DNA from: UBA5336 sp964492485
GTDB lineage: Bacteria > Pseudomonadota > Alphaproteobacteria > Caulobacterales > Hyphomonadaceae
DNA length: 64,000 nucleotides
Reading direction: 5' to 3'
Assembly (NCBI GenBank): GCA_964492485.1
Contig: CAZBKM010000003.1
Location: forward strand, 153,496-217,495
Shown here: one piece after another, positions 7,490-15,058 of the stretch
Numbering within the stretch: the first letter of the stretch is position 1
Layout: every line of letters begins with the position of its first letter
Position numbers and translations under genes: made by a program
Notes under the pieces: model-generated
Told to the model about the DNA's origin: nothing
The model's input: only the letters and a program-made list of their open reading frames with translations
Databases searched by the model: none

Positions 7490-9811
7490 TTGCCCAGTCT
7501 GACACCGAGCCTTGAACAAGCGCTCGAACGCGCCCTGACCCTCGCCGCCGAGCGCCAGCACGAATACGCGACGCTCGAACACCTCCTGCTCGCCCTCATC
7601 GAGGATGACGAGGCCTCGGAAGTGATGACCGCGTGCAAGGTGGAGCTCGATCGTCTGCGCGGTGACCTCACCAACTATCTGGACGAGGAACTCTCCAGCC
7701 TGGTTGTCGATACGGGCTCGGGGCGGGTGCAGCCCACGGCGGCCTTTCAGCGGGTGGTCCAGCGGGCGATCCTGCATGTGGAAAGCTCGGGGCGCGACGA
7801 GGTGACCGGCGCGAACATTCTCGTGTCGATCTTTTCCGAACGCGAAAGCCATGCCGCCTACTTCCTGCAGGAGCAGGACATGACCCGCTATGATGCGGTC
7901 AATTACATCTCCCACGGCGTCGCGAAAAAGCCGGGCGCGTCCCGGCCGGCCACGCCGCGCGGGGCGGAGACGAACGAGGACGGCAACGTGAAGTCCGGCA
8001 ATGAGGCGCTCGACGCATACTGCGTGAACCTCAATGAGAAGGCCCGCGCCGGAAAGATCGACCCGCTTATCGGTCGCGATCTGGAGATTGAGCGTTGCAT
8101 CGAGATCCTCTGCCGCCGCAACAAGAACAATCCGATCCTGGTGGGCGATCCGGGTGTCGGTAAAACCGCCATCGCCGAGGGGTTGGCCAAGAAGATCGTC
8201 GACGGCGAAGTGCCTGAGATCCTCCACGATGCCACGATTTATGCGCTCGACATGGGCGCGCTTCTGGCTGGAACCCGCTATCGCGGCGATTTCGAGGAAC
8301 GCCTGAAATCCGTGATGAAGGAGATGGAAGGCCTCGAGAAGGGCATCCTGTTCATCGACGAGATCCACACGGTGATCGGCGCCGGCGCCACGTCCGGCGG
8401 TGCCATGGACGCATCGAACCTGCTCAAGCCGGCGCTGCAGAGCGGCGAGCTGCGCTGCATGGGGTCGACGACCTTCAAGGAATACAAGCAGCATTTCGAG
8501 AAAGACCGGGCGCTGTCGCGGCGTTTCCGCAAGATCGATGTGGTCGAGCCGACGGTATCGGACGCGATCAAGATCCTGCAGGGGCTCAAGTCCCGGTTCG
8601 AGGAGTTCCATGGGCTGCGCTACACGAATGAAGCCATCAAGGCCGCCGTGGAACTGTCGGACCGCTACCTCACCGACCGGAAGCTTCCGGACAAGGCCAT
8701 CGACGTGATCGACGAGGCCGGCGCGAGCCAGTGGCTGAAGCCCGAGAGCAAGCGCCGCAAGACGGTGGGCGTGAAGGATATCGAGGCCATCGTGGCCAAG
8801 ATCGCGCGGATCCCGTCCAAGCAGGTGTCCAAGGATGATGCCGGCCGGCTGAAATCCCTCGATGCCGATCTCAAGCGGGTGGTCTATGGCCAGGACGAGG
8901 CCATCGAGGCGCTGTCGGCGGCGATCAAGATGGCCCGGGCCGGTCTGCGCGAGCCGAACAAGCCCATCGGGTCCTATCTGTTCACCGGGCCGACCGGCGT
9001 CGGCAAGACCGAAGTGGCCAAGCAGCTCGCGTCGATCATGGGCGTGGAGATGCTGCGCTTCGACATGTCGGAGTACATGGAGCGTCACACGGTGAGCCGG
9101 CTGATCGGCGCACCGCCCGGCTATGTCGGTTATGACCAAGGTGGACTGCTCACCGATGGGGTCGACCAGCATCCCCACTGTGTCCTGCTGCTCGACGAGA
9201 TCGAGAAGGCTCACCCCGATCTGTTCAACATCCTGCTGCAGGTGATGGACAATGGAACGCTGACCGACGCCAACGGTCGCGCCGTCGACTTCCGGAATGT
9301 GGTCCTGATCATGACGACGAATGCGGGCGCGGCAGATGCGGCGAAGAACGCCATCGGGTTCGGGGCCGGCAAAAAGGATGACGAGATGGAAGATGCGCTG
9401 AAGCGCATGTTCACGCCGGAATTCCGCAACCGTCTCGACGCCACCATCACCTTTGGCGGGCTCACGCCGGAGATCATCGAGCGCGTTGTGGAAAAGTTCG
9501 TGCTGCAGCTCGAGATACAGCTTTCCGACCGCAACGTGTCCATCCAGGTAAGCGACGCGGCCAAGCAATGGCTCGGCAAGCGCGGCTTCGACAGCGAGAT
9601 GGGCGCGCGACCTCTGGCTCGCGTGATCCAGGAGCATGTGAAGAAGCCCATGGCCGAGGAACTCCTGTTCGGGCAGTTGTCCAAGGGCGGCACGGTGGAG
9701 ATCGACGTCGATCCGGACGATGAGGACCGGCTTACCTTCACCTATCACGAGAACAAGTCGTCGAAGAAATCCAGTTCCGAGGAAGAGGACGACGCGGAAG
9801 AAGCCCTGTAA
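7490..9811 (+). CDS. clpA: ATP-dependent Clp protease ATP-binding subunit ClpA
   Basis: Hexameric AAA+ unfoldase that feeds substrates to ClpP. The 773 residues comprise an N-terminal double Clp repeat domain (about 1-150), AAA domain 1 with Walker A GDPGVGKT and Walker B ILFIDEIH, and AAA domain 2 with Walker A GPTGVGKTEV and Walker B VLLLDEIEKAHPD. The acidic, serine-rich tail is disordered. Translation starts at TTG 7490 after AGAGG at the clpS stop; no ATG fits the conserved MPSLTPSLEQALERA start. The TAA stop at 9809-9811 is also the first bases of an intergenic repeat A copy. Confidence 0.97.
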   Translation: MPSLTPSLEQALERALTLAAERQHEYATLEHLLLALIEDDEASEVMTACKVELDRLRGDLTNYLDEELSSLVVDTGSGRVQPTAAFQRVVQRAILHVESSGRDEVTGANILVSIFSERESHAAYFLQEQDMTRYDAVNYISHGVAKKPGASRPATPRGAETNEDGNVKSGNEALDAYCVNLNEKARAGKIDPLIGRDLEIERCIEILCRRNKNNPILVGDPGVGKTAIAEGLAKKIVDGEVPEILHDATIYALDMGALLAGTRYRGDFEERLKSVMKEMEGLEKGILFIDEIHTVIGAGATSGGAMDASNLLKPALQSGELRCMGSTTFKEYKQHFEKDRALSRRFRKIDVVEPTVSDAIKILQGLKSRFEEFHGLRYTNEAIKAAVELSDRYLTDRKLPDKAIDVIDEAGASQWLKPESKRRKTVGVKDIEAIVAKIARIPSKQVSKDDAGRLKSLDADLKRVVYGQDEAIEALSAAIKMARAGLREPNKPIGSYLFTGPTGVGKTEVAKQLASIMGVEMLRFDMSEYMERHTVSRLIGAPPGYVGYDQGGLLTDGVDQHPHCVLLLDEIEKAHPDLFNILLQVMDNGTLTDANGRAVDFRNVVLIMTTNAGAADAAKNAIGFGAGKKDDEMEDALKRMFTPEFRNRLDATITFGGLTPEIIERVVEKFVLQLEIQLSDRNVSIQVSDAAKQWLGKRGFDSEMGARPLARVIQEHVKKPMAEELLFGQLSKGGTVEIDVDPDDEDRLTFTYHENKSSKKSSSEEEDDAEEAL

Positions 9812-9912
9812 AGCGCTGGTCTTTCGGCGCACCCCAGACCGTCGCTTTACATCATTGGTCTTGCGAAGATATCCGTTCGCAACCGAGCCCGTTTGATCGG
9901 GGCTTGCTCTAG
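9809..9912 (-). repeat. dispersed repeat A, reverse copy after clpA
   Basis: About 104 bases beginning TAAAGCGC and ending GCTTGCTCTAG, matching in reverse orientation the A copies at 921 and 19257. The first three bases are the clpA stop codon. The last CTAG is shared with the adjoining repeat B. Confidence 0.85.
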
Positions 9913-10015
9913 AGCATCTTCAAGCGAGGTGGGCACCAGCTCGCATTAAGAAACCGCTCAAAAACAGGACCCTCGCGCATCTTCACTGACTCCGATTGAC
10001 TTGAAGATGCGCTAA
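9909..10015 (+). repeat. dispersed repeat B, forward copy
   Basis: Begins CTAGAGCATCTTCAAGCG and ends TTGAAGATGCGCTAA. The right third contains an 11-base-pair inverted repeat (GCGCATCTTCA with TGAAGATGCGC). It matches B copies at 38347 and 54430 over the whole length. It is chained to repeat A by a shared CTAG. Together the two repeats fill most of the 309-base gap between clpA and the next gene. Confidence 0.85.
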
Positions 10016-10120
10016 GGACTCCAGCGTGTCCGTGTCGGGATCTGAAGCGTAGCCCCGGACCCGGAGAGCGGATCGCCCGCGGTCTGTTCCAGATGTGCGG
10101 GCGCCGCCGGGTTCGGCGGT

Positions 10121-10546
10121 TCAGCCTGCGGTCCGACCGATGGCATCAAGCGTTATGCCAGTCATCTGGTTGGTGAACGCCCAGACCCCGATCAGCAGGG
10201 TGACCAGGCCGAGGCCGAGCGCGAAAAGCTGCCACTTGTTGCTGTTGACGTCCCGTTTGGTTGCCGTGAGTTCAGAATGAACCCCATCGAGCTCGTCGCG
10301 CAGAAGTTCGATCCTCGTCAGCACGAGGTCGAGCTTGCCGTCGAGCCGTGTCCGCTCTGCGCGCGCGTCGGCTTCCGATCGAAGGATCCGCTCCTCAATC
10401 CACTTGTCGTCCATGCGGCCAACCCCTGAAGCGTCTTGGGTCATTATAGGCGAGGGCGTTCCGCCTGCGATACTCTCTTGTCGTGGAAAGCTCATCACCT
10501 GGCCGCCGGCTGCGACCTGGTGCGGATAAGACGCGCCCACACTCAT
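10121..10546 (-). CDS. small coiled-coil protein with C-terminal membrane segment
   Basis: Unrecognised 141-residue protein. The first about 44 residues are low-complexity. A charged helical stretch (about 45-110, heptad-like Leu/Ile spacing) suggests a coiled coil. A single hydrophobic segment LFALGLGLVTLLIGVWAF lies near residues 113-130. The start at 10546 overlaps the upstream stop as ATGA, indicating translational coupling with 10543-10938. A second plausible start is ATG at 10414 (MDDKWIEERI), preceded at good distance by AGGGG. The layout resembles small phage or toxin-associated membrane proteins, but no function is assigned. Confidence 0.6.
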   Translation of the reverse strand: MSVGASYPHQVAAGGQVMSFPRQESIAGGTPSPIMTQDASGVGRMDDKWIEERILRSEADARAERTRLDGKLDLVLTRIELLRDELDGVHSELTATKRDVNSNKWQLFALGLGLVTLLIGVWAFTNQMTGITLDAIGRTAG

Positions 10547-10938
10547 GATGTGCTTTCCACCGGGGTGGCGGCAACGCCAAAACTCGCCGTCTCGAGGTCG
10601 CCGGCCGAAACCCCGAATGTCGCAAGCAATGCCCTGGAAATGGCGATCGCCGTCGGGCGGTCGATCATGAACGAGCCTGCGACATTGGCGACCGGCGTAT
10701 CGACCTCGAACGATTTGTTCGGGTCGTCGACATGATCGGTTCGGGCGAAGAATCGTGCCGCTCCGCCAAGGACCAGAACGCGCATGTCTGGAACCTGATT
10801 GTTCAGGATGGAAAAGCGCTGGCAGAAAACCGGTGTAATTGCCGCCTTGAGGGCTTCGATTTCGAACTGGTTTTCAGCCTCTATGTGCGCCCTCTGCGCT
10901 CGCTCCTCCGCGTCGATCTGATGCCCGTCTTCAGTCAT
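10543..10938 (-). CDS. hypothetical protein, coupled to the membrane protein downstream
   Basis: Unrecognised 131-residue soluble protein. It starts with an acidic helical segment, then a region with PDMRVLVLGGAARFFAR and a C-terminal stretch with alternating hydrophobics. A GGAG ribosome-binding site lies 8-9 bases before the ATG. A possible -35 TTGACA on the minus strand (10989-10994) lies upstream. The TGA stop overlaps the next start (ATGA). The pair is bounded by an intergenic repeat cluster on one side and a small-ORF region on the other, and is the most accessory-looking part of the first 15 kb. Confidence 0.55.
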   Translation of the reverse strand: MTEDGHQIDAEERAQRAHIEAENQFEIEALKAAITPVFCQRFSILNNQVPDMRVLVLGGAARFFARTDHVDDPNKSFEVDTPVANVAGSFMIDRPTAIAISRALLATFGVSAGDLETASFGVAATPVESTS

Positions 10939-11022
10939 AGATAGAGGCTCCGGAAGTTTCTCGCAAACCGTGCAATGCTGTGGCGGATTGTCAAGGCGAA
11001 GCTCGACCCCCCGAATGACAAG

Positions 11023-11045
11023 AGCCGCCCCTCGAGGGGGCGGCT
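11023..11045 (-). terminator. GC-rich hairpin downstream of small ORF
   Basis: Perfect 9-base-pair stem AGCCGCCCC/GGGGCGGCT with a 5-base loop (11032-11036). Read on the minus strand it is followed by CTTGTCATT, a weak U-containing tail. It ends the transcript unit expected for the 26-codon ORF at 11144-11224. Confidence 0.55.
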
Positions 11046-11143
11046 CCCGTGAGCCGGATTGGCTCTTGAATCCTGTTCAGGTGCTCGGCCTGGTGATCCC
11101 TTGAGGCCGCGGGCCAGGGATCGCCGAACCCATCCCGTGCTGG

Positions 11144-11224
11144 CTAGGCGACGACCAGAGGCTGCTCCGCGTCGTAACCTGTCCAAGCGGATCCAATCGC
11201 CGCTCCTGGGTTCTCACTCGACAT
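11144..11224 (-). CDS. 26-codon ORF with an exceptionally strong Shine-Dalgarno sequence
   Basis: A short ORF (starts MSSENPGAAIG, ends PLVVA, TAG stop at 11146-11144). Its leader AGAAAGGAGGTGATCC (11241-11226 on the minus strand) is identical to the reverse complement of the 3' end of bacterial 16S rRNA over 16 bases, with GGAGG 7 bases before ATG. A GC hairpin follows about 100 bases downstream. No similar peptide is known to me. It has no cysteine and no signal peptide. It could be a small protein, a leader peptide or fortuitous. No maturation enzymes are adjacent. Confidence 0.45.
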   Translation of the reverse strand: MSSENPGAAIGSAWTGYDAEQPLVVA

Positions 11225-11454
11225 TGGATCACCTCCTTTCTGCTTGCGTGGGAAACACGTGTCCGCACGACTTCGCGAACACCCAAGCATTAAGGGCGAA
11301 TCGGCCTTGCGAAAAGGTGACCAGGCGGAACTTTCCCGATACGCCCGAAATGCCGGCCTTTCGTTTCGCGCCAGGTCGGCGCCTCACGTTTTGGCGCACT
11401 GTCCAGTCGATCAGACCCGGTCAAGCCGCCCCGGAGTTCTGCATCGGGACATTA

Positions 11455-11496
11455 ACTGGACGCGAGCCGGTCCCCACTTCGCGTGACCATGCCCTA
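11455..11496 (-). repeat. partial repeat B at the end of the RcnB-like gene
   Basis: The segment with CGAGCCGGT, CCCACTTCGCG and a terminal CTA matches the outer 40 bases of repeat B copies near 19420-19463 and 54430-54470. The terminal CTA supplies the TAG stop (11496-11494) of the minus-strand gene. The inner part towards 11340 is too diverged to align with confidence. Nothing else is recognised between here and the small ORF at 11224. Confidence 0.5.
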
Positions 11497-12084
11497 ATCA
11501 TCAAGCGCGGCGATGGCGAGACCGATGATGGCGCCGGTGGCCACCGAGGCCAGGATCGCATCGCTGCGGCCCGGGTCGTGCACCCAGTGGTAGCCGTGCG
11601 GCGGCGCATAGAGGCCATGCCGGCCATGATTGTGGATGATCACGGTGCGGTCATGATAGGCATAATGCCCGCCGATCCGGTACGGATGGCCCGGATGGTA
11701 GATCGTGTGACTGCCGTGATACGGACGCTTCGGTGTCACATAGACCGTGGTCGGACCCCGATAATGGTAAGGTTTCGGTGCGTGGGCATACCCGTCATGA
11801 AAACCGTGGCGGTAGCCTCTGGTGTAGGCATGCCGGGGCGTGATGTCGTGGAGGCGGGGTCCGTAGGCGTCGTGATACGTGTCCCAGGCGCCATGGCGGT
11901 AGCCCTTGCGATAGGCATGGTGCCGGTCGTGGCGATCATAGCCGTGCTCGTATCGGTCATGGCGGTCGTGATGGTTGCTGTACGCGCCATGGCCGTAGGG
12001 CTCGGCGGCTGCGGTCGGCGCGGCCGCGAGTCCCACCGCGAGAAAGGCTGTCGCGGCCAGGGTGAGCTTGCGAAAGGGGGTCAT
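11494..12084 (-). CDS. secreted His/Tyr-rich protein with RcnB-like C-terminus
   Basis: A 196-residue exported protein. A signal peptide (TLAATAFLAVGLAAAPTAAAEP) is followed by about 100 residues extremely rich in His, Tyr, Arg and Gly with HDRHDRYEHGYDRHDRHH-type runs. The C-terminus has YAPPHGYHWVHDPGRSDAIL and a hydrophobic segment LASVATGAIIGLAIAAL, the pattern of RcnB-family periplasmic proteins linked to nickel/cobalt homeostasis in E. coli. Metal binding is inferred from composition. ATG at 12084 is chosen because GGAGG lies 6 bases upstream; an ATG four codons earlier has no such site. Confidence 0.75.
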   Translation of the reverse strand: MTPFRKLTLAATAFLAVGLAAAPTAAAEPYGHGAYSNHHDRHDRYEHGYDRHDRHHAYRKGYRHGAWDTYHDAYGPRLHDITPRHAYTRGYRHGFHDGYAHAPKPYHYRGPTTVYVTPKRPYHGSHTIYHPGHPYRIGGHYAYHDRTVIIHNHGRHGLYAPPHGYHWVHDPGRSDAILASVATGAIIGLAIAALDD

Positions 12085-12202
12085 TGCGGCCTCCATTCGG
12101 TCTGCGGAGCCGCGTCCGGCCGCTTGCCGGCAACGCTTTTGCCCAGACCACCGCGAGACGCTAGTGTGATGGTGCTGAATTCACCCTGAACGGACCGTTG
12201 TG

Positions 12203-12643
12203 ATGAGCGCTGGCGGACAGGACGCACTCTTGATCGAGGACGGGTTGAGCCTTCCCGCGTGGGAATTGCAGGAACGGTTCGTGCGTGCGGGCGGACCGGG
12301 CGGGCAGAATGTCAACAAGGTGTCGACGGCGGTGCAACTGCGATGGAATGTCGACCGCAGTTCGCTTCCTTCGGGGGTGAAGGCCCGGATCCGGCGGCGA
12401 TGGGCCTCGCGTCTGACACGGGAGGGCGACCTTCTCATCGAGGCCAGTGAACATCGCCAGCAGGGTCTGAACCGTGAAGCGGCGCGCGACCGGCTGGCGG
12501 AGATGATCCGCCTCGCGCTGGTGCGTCGCAAGCCCCGCATTGCCACACGCCCAAGCCGCGCGGCCCAGCGTCGCCGCGTCGAGGCGAAGAAGCACCGCGC
12601 CGGCCTGAAGGCCGCTCGTGGGCGGGTGGATCCGGATGGCTGA
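12203..12643 (+). CDS. arfB: alternative ribosome-rescue factor ArfB (YaeJ family)
   Basis: Peptidyl-tRNA hydrolase that rescues stalled ribosomes lacking an intact mRNA in the A site. The catalytic loop GGPGGQNVNKVST lies near residues 30-42. The C-terminal tail is strongly basic (RRRVEAKKHRAGLKAARG), as required to enter the empty mRNA channel. At 146 residues it has family length. GTG 12200 directly before ATG 12203 is an alternative. The next gene starts inside its last codons, so the two are co-transcribed. It complements the tmRNA encoded at about 58.2 kb. Confidence 0.93.
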   Translation: MSAGGQDALLIEDGLSLPAWELQERFVRAGGPGGQNVNKVSTAVQLRWNVDRSSLPSGVKARIRRRWASRLTREGDLLIEASEHRQQGLNREAARDRLAEMIRLALVRRKPRIATRPSRAAQRRRVEAKKHRAGLKAARGRVDPDG

Positions 12644-13256
12644 CACGCTTCCGATTACCCGCCGGGCGGTTCCGGCAGACCGCGCCGAGGCGATCAGGCA
12701 AGCCGTGCGCGCGGTGACGGGCTTGCCGGTCATAGGGGACGGCACGTCGCGCGTGGCTGGGCCGGCCGATGCTGAAGCGCTGGCGGCATTTCTTCGCGAC
12801 CCTGCGGTGCATGCGCCGATCTATACCGTTCCGCGGCCGATCAACGCTGAGACCATGGCCGCGTTCATTGCAGACCACGCCGCACAAAAGGCTCGCGGCG
12901 AGGGCTTTCTGGTCCTCTCCCGGTCCAGCGACGGCGACATCGTCGGTTACAGCGACATCCAGATCTGGCCCCATTGGGCCGCTGGTGAACTCGGTGGTGC
13001 CATCCGGGCCGACCGTCAGGGGGCAGGGCAGGGCGCGCGCGGCGCGGCCGCCAGCTTCGACTGGATGTTCGAGACCCTTGGCCTGGATCTGATCTGCGAG
13101 ACAGCCTCGCTGGACAATCCGCGTACCGCTCGATTGCTCGACGGCCTCGGCTTCCAGCGCATGGGCGAGATCGACAGCCAGCGTCCCGACGGGACGACCC
13201 GCCGGTCCCGCGTCTGGGAGATCAGCCGGTCTGCGTGGCGGGCGCGTCGTCCCTGA
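12636..13256 (+). CDS. GNAT family N-acetyltransferase (RimJ-like)
   Basis: Acetyl-CoA-dependent acyltransferase of the RimJ/RimL type, 206 residues. The C-terminal part has the typical GLDLICETASLDNPRTARLLDGLGFQRMG arrangement (the N-P-x-x-R/S and GLGF blocks) and a mid-protein strand WPHWAAGELGG. The Gly-rich segment QGAGQGARGAAA replaces the pyrophosphate-binding loop. ATG 12636 overlaps the arfB end by 8 bases; the open frame from 12618 is not needed. The 3' end overlaps the convergent oxygenase gene by 35 bases. The substrate is unknown. Confidence 0.82.
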   Translation: MADTLPITRRAVPADRAEAIRQAVRAVTGLPVIGDGTSRVAGPADAEALAAFLRDPAVHAPIYTVPRPINAETMAAFIADHAAQKARGEGFLVLSRSSDGDIVGYSDIQIWPHWAAGELGGAIRADRQGAGQGARGAAASFDWMFETLGLDLICETASLDNPRTARLLDGLGFQRMGEIDSQRPDGTTRRSRVWEISRSAWRARRP

Positions 13257-14187
13257 CCAGGCCGATCTCGCGCAGCCGCTCCATGAGATAATCCTGCGCC
13301 GTGATCGGTGGGAACGCCGTGCCGCCCTGCGCCAGGCAGCTTTCCAGCGGCGCGATGGTCACGTCGGGCGCAAAGTGCAGGAAGAAGGGCGTGGCGTAGC
13401 GCGGATGGCGCGCACGCGCCGGCGCGGGATTGACGACGCGGTGGGTCGTGGAGGGCAGAAGACCGCCGGTCAGCCGCTGCAGCATGTCTCCGACATTGAC
13501 GACGAGCGCGCCGGGCGGCGGATTTACGGCCAGCCACTGCCCTGAGCGGTGTTGCACTTCCAGACCGGCTTCCTCCGCGCCCAGCAGGAGCGTGATGACG
13601 TTTATGTCCTCATGAGCGGCGGCGCGTACCGTGCCTTCCGGCGGAGGTGTGTCCTGCGGCGGATAGTGGAGCAGTCGCAAGATCGAAGTGCCGGCCTCCA
13701 CACGGGGGTGGAACCAGTCATCGCGAAGCCCGAGATGACGGGCCACGGCTTGCAGCAGGATCAGGCCCATCGTCTCCAGCGCATCGAAGAGATCCTGTGT
13801 CGCGCGGTCGAAATCGGCGACCTCCGAAACCCGGGGCGTCGGGCGCATGATGGCCTCAAATCCCGACCCCGGGGCTGCCTCGCGCCCGGTGTGCCAGAAT
13901 TCCTTGAGGTCTGGCTGGGCACGCCCCTTCGCATTCTCCTGGCCGAAGGGCGTATAGCCGCGCTGCCCTCCGCCCGCCGTGTCGTCATAGGCGCGCTTCA
14001 CGCGGTCCGGGAGGGCAAAGAAGGCCTTTGCGGCTGCGACGGCCCGCCCGATCACGGCCGGATCAACGGCGTGCTGCGAGATCACGGCAAAGCCGGTCTC
14101 GCGAAAAGACCGGCCGAGCGCGGCTGCGAAGCCGTCCGGGTCGGTTTCGTGCTGAGGGAAGGGGATCGGCGCAAACAGGTCGGTCAT
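13222..14187 (-). CDS. 2-oxoglutarate/Fe(II)-dependent dioxygenase (isopenicillin N synthase family)
   Basis: Non-haem iron oxygenase, 321 residues. The N-terminal DIOX_N domain (about 8-120) includes FRETGFAVISQH and FFALPDRVKRAY. The C-terminal 2OG-FeII domain has the iron ligands in AAHEDINVITLLL (H, D) and STTHRVVNP (H), with an arginine 10 residues downstream for 2-oxoglutarate. Relatives act on flavonoids, gibberellins, beta-lactam precursors or make ethylene; the substrate here is unknown. Expressed alone; convergent with the GNAT gene. Confidence 0.88.
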   Translation of the reverse strand: MTDLFAPIPFPQHETDPDGFAAALGRSFRETGFAVISQHAVDPAVIGRAVAAAKAFFALPDRVKRAYDDTAGGGQRGYTPFGQENAKGRAQPDLKEFWHTGREAAPGSGFEAIMRPTPRVSEVADFDRATQDLFDALETMGLILLQAVARHLGLRDDWFHPRVEAGTSILRLLHYPPQDTPPPEGTVRAAAHEDINVITLLLGAEEAGLEVQHRSGQWLAVNPPPGALVVNVGDMLQRLTGGLLPSTTHRVVNPAPARARHPRYATPFFLHFAPDVTIAPLESCLAQGGTAFPPITAQDYLMERLREIGLVRDDAPATQTG

Positions 14188-14455
14188 GGAACCTCCGAAA
14201 ACGGCGTGACCATAGGCGCGTGCGGCGCACAGGCAAGCCAGCAGGGCGTCGCAGGCGATCGGGGGAGGGGGATCGGCAGTGTAAACGAAACAGTATTCGA
14301 AATTAACAACCTGACGATTTGCTGGGATTTTGATTAACCTTGTTGCAAATTCTTCGGATCATTCTTGAGTTGTCACGCAAGGTGGCAAGTAAAAACCAGC
14401 CGTCCTGAGACTTGGGAAGAGGCGGCACGGGTGAAGTGGGACGAGGAGTAGAGTG

Positions 14456-14752
14456 ATGGCTTCTGCCGAGACACAACAGCTTGACCAGGCGCGCCCGGGC
14501 GTCATGGAGGCGGTTCGCGCGCTGGGGACACGGGCTGATGGCGAAACCCTCTATCGGACGGGTCTTGCCTATTCGGTCGGTACCGGTGTCGAGGCCGATC
14601 CGGTGGCCGCACACAAATGGTTCAACCTTGCGGCCATGAGAGGCCATGAAGAGGCCAAGGCGCGGCGTCAGGAACTCGCCGAACTGATGTCGGAGGCGGA
14701 ACTGCGCGCCGCATTGAAGGCGGCGCGCCAGTGGCTGCGCCTGATGAATTGA
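14456..14752 (+). CDS. Sel1-repeat protein (short)
   Basis: A 98-residue protein with one clear Sel1/TPR-like repeat, GLAYSVGTGVEADPVAAHKWF, with further repeat residues up to about 67. A basic helical C-terminus follows. Sel1 repeats mediate protein-protein contacts. ATG 14456 lies 7-8 bases after GAGGAG; GTG 14453 is adjacent. The 268-base upstream gap is AT-rich (several TTAAC and TTTGATTAAC stretches) and probably holds divergent promoters for this gene and the oxygenase. No partner is identified. Confidence 0.75.
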   Translation: MASAETQQLDQARPGVMEAVRALGTRADGETLYRTGLAYSVGTGVEADPVAAHKWFNLAAMRGHEEAKARRQELAELMSEAELRAALKAARQWLRLMN

Positions 14753-14755
14753 GGC

Positions 14756-14855
14756 AGGTTCCGCGCTGAAGGACCCGTATTGCGAATGGCGACTTGCGCA
14801 AGAACCGGGACCGGAAGCGACGATCTGGCCCCAAGCGACGGGTTGGCGCTTCAGC
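14756..14855 (+). repeat. degenerate repeat A copy
   Basis: Shares GCGAATGGCGACTTGCGCAA, the GAAGCGAC block and a terminal GGCGCTTCAG with intact A copies but has several substitutions and small gaps. First element of a three-repeat chain A-B-A that fills the gap to the CoA-transferase gene. Confidence 0.65.
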
Positions 14856-14957
14856 GCATCTTTCGGTCCACCGGACTTTATAAAGATGAATGAGAGTCCC
14901 GTCCTCGAGCATGTTCTTCAGGCGACCGGGGTCCCACGCCGCTTGATCATGCGCTAA
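14851..14957 (-). repeat. degenerate repeat B copy, reverse
   Basis: Begins CAGCGCATCTTTCGG, contains ATGTTCTTC and ends GATCATGCGCTAA. Outer ends match family B, the middle is diverged. It shares CTAA with the next A copy and the CAGCGC end with the previous one. Confidence 0.55.
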
Positions 14958-15058
14958 GGCGCCGGTCTTTCGTTTCACTCCAGACCGTCGCTTTACATCA
15001 TCGTTATTGCGCAAGTCTCCGTTCGCAACCGAGTCCGCTTGCTCCGAACTTGCTCTAG
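14954..15058 (-). repeat. dispersed repeat A, reverse copy
   Basis: Starts CTAAGGCGCCGGTCTTTCG and ends GAACTTGCTCTAG, closely matching the A copies at 9809, 19257 and 31147. The terminal CTA (15055-15057) is the TAG stop of the minus-strand CoA-transferase gene. Confidence 0.88.

Noticed and set aside
7451..9832. Very long minus-strand open frame (about 790 codons) opposite clpA
   Set aside because: It mirrors the clpA coding frame in a GC-rich genome, has His/Leu/Asp-rich low-plausibility sequence and no homology that I recognise; clpA motifs are unambiguous.
11144..11224. RiPP precursor peptide
   Set aside because: No maturation enzyme (radical SAM, YcaO, lanthipeptide synthetase, protease with transporter) is nearby and no Cys/Ser/Thr-rich core is seen.
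11226..11241. Possible remnant of the 16S rRNA 3' end on the plus strand
   Set aside because: Only the terminal 16 bases match; the preceding conserved 16S sequence is not present apart from a short GTCGTAAC. A Shine-Dalgarno role on the minus strand explains it better, though it is kept as an alternative.
11059..12189. Plus-strand 376-codon frame over the RcnB-like gene
   Set aside because: Runs antisense to a gene with a signal peptide, ribosome-binding site and family C-terminus. The valine/methionine repeats arise from the His-rich codons of the other strand.
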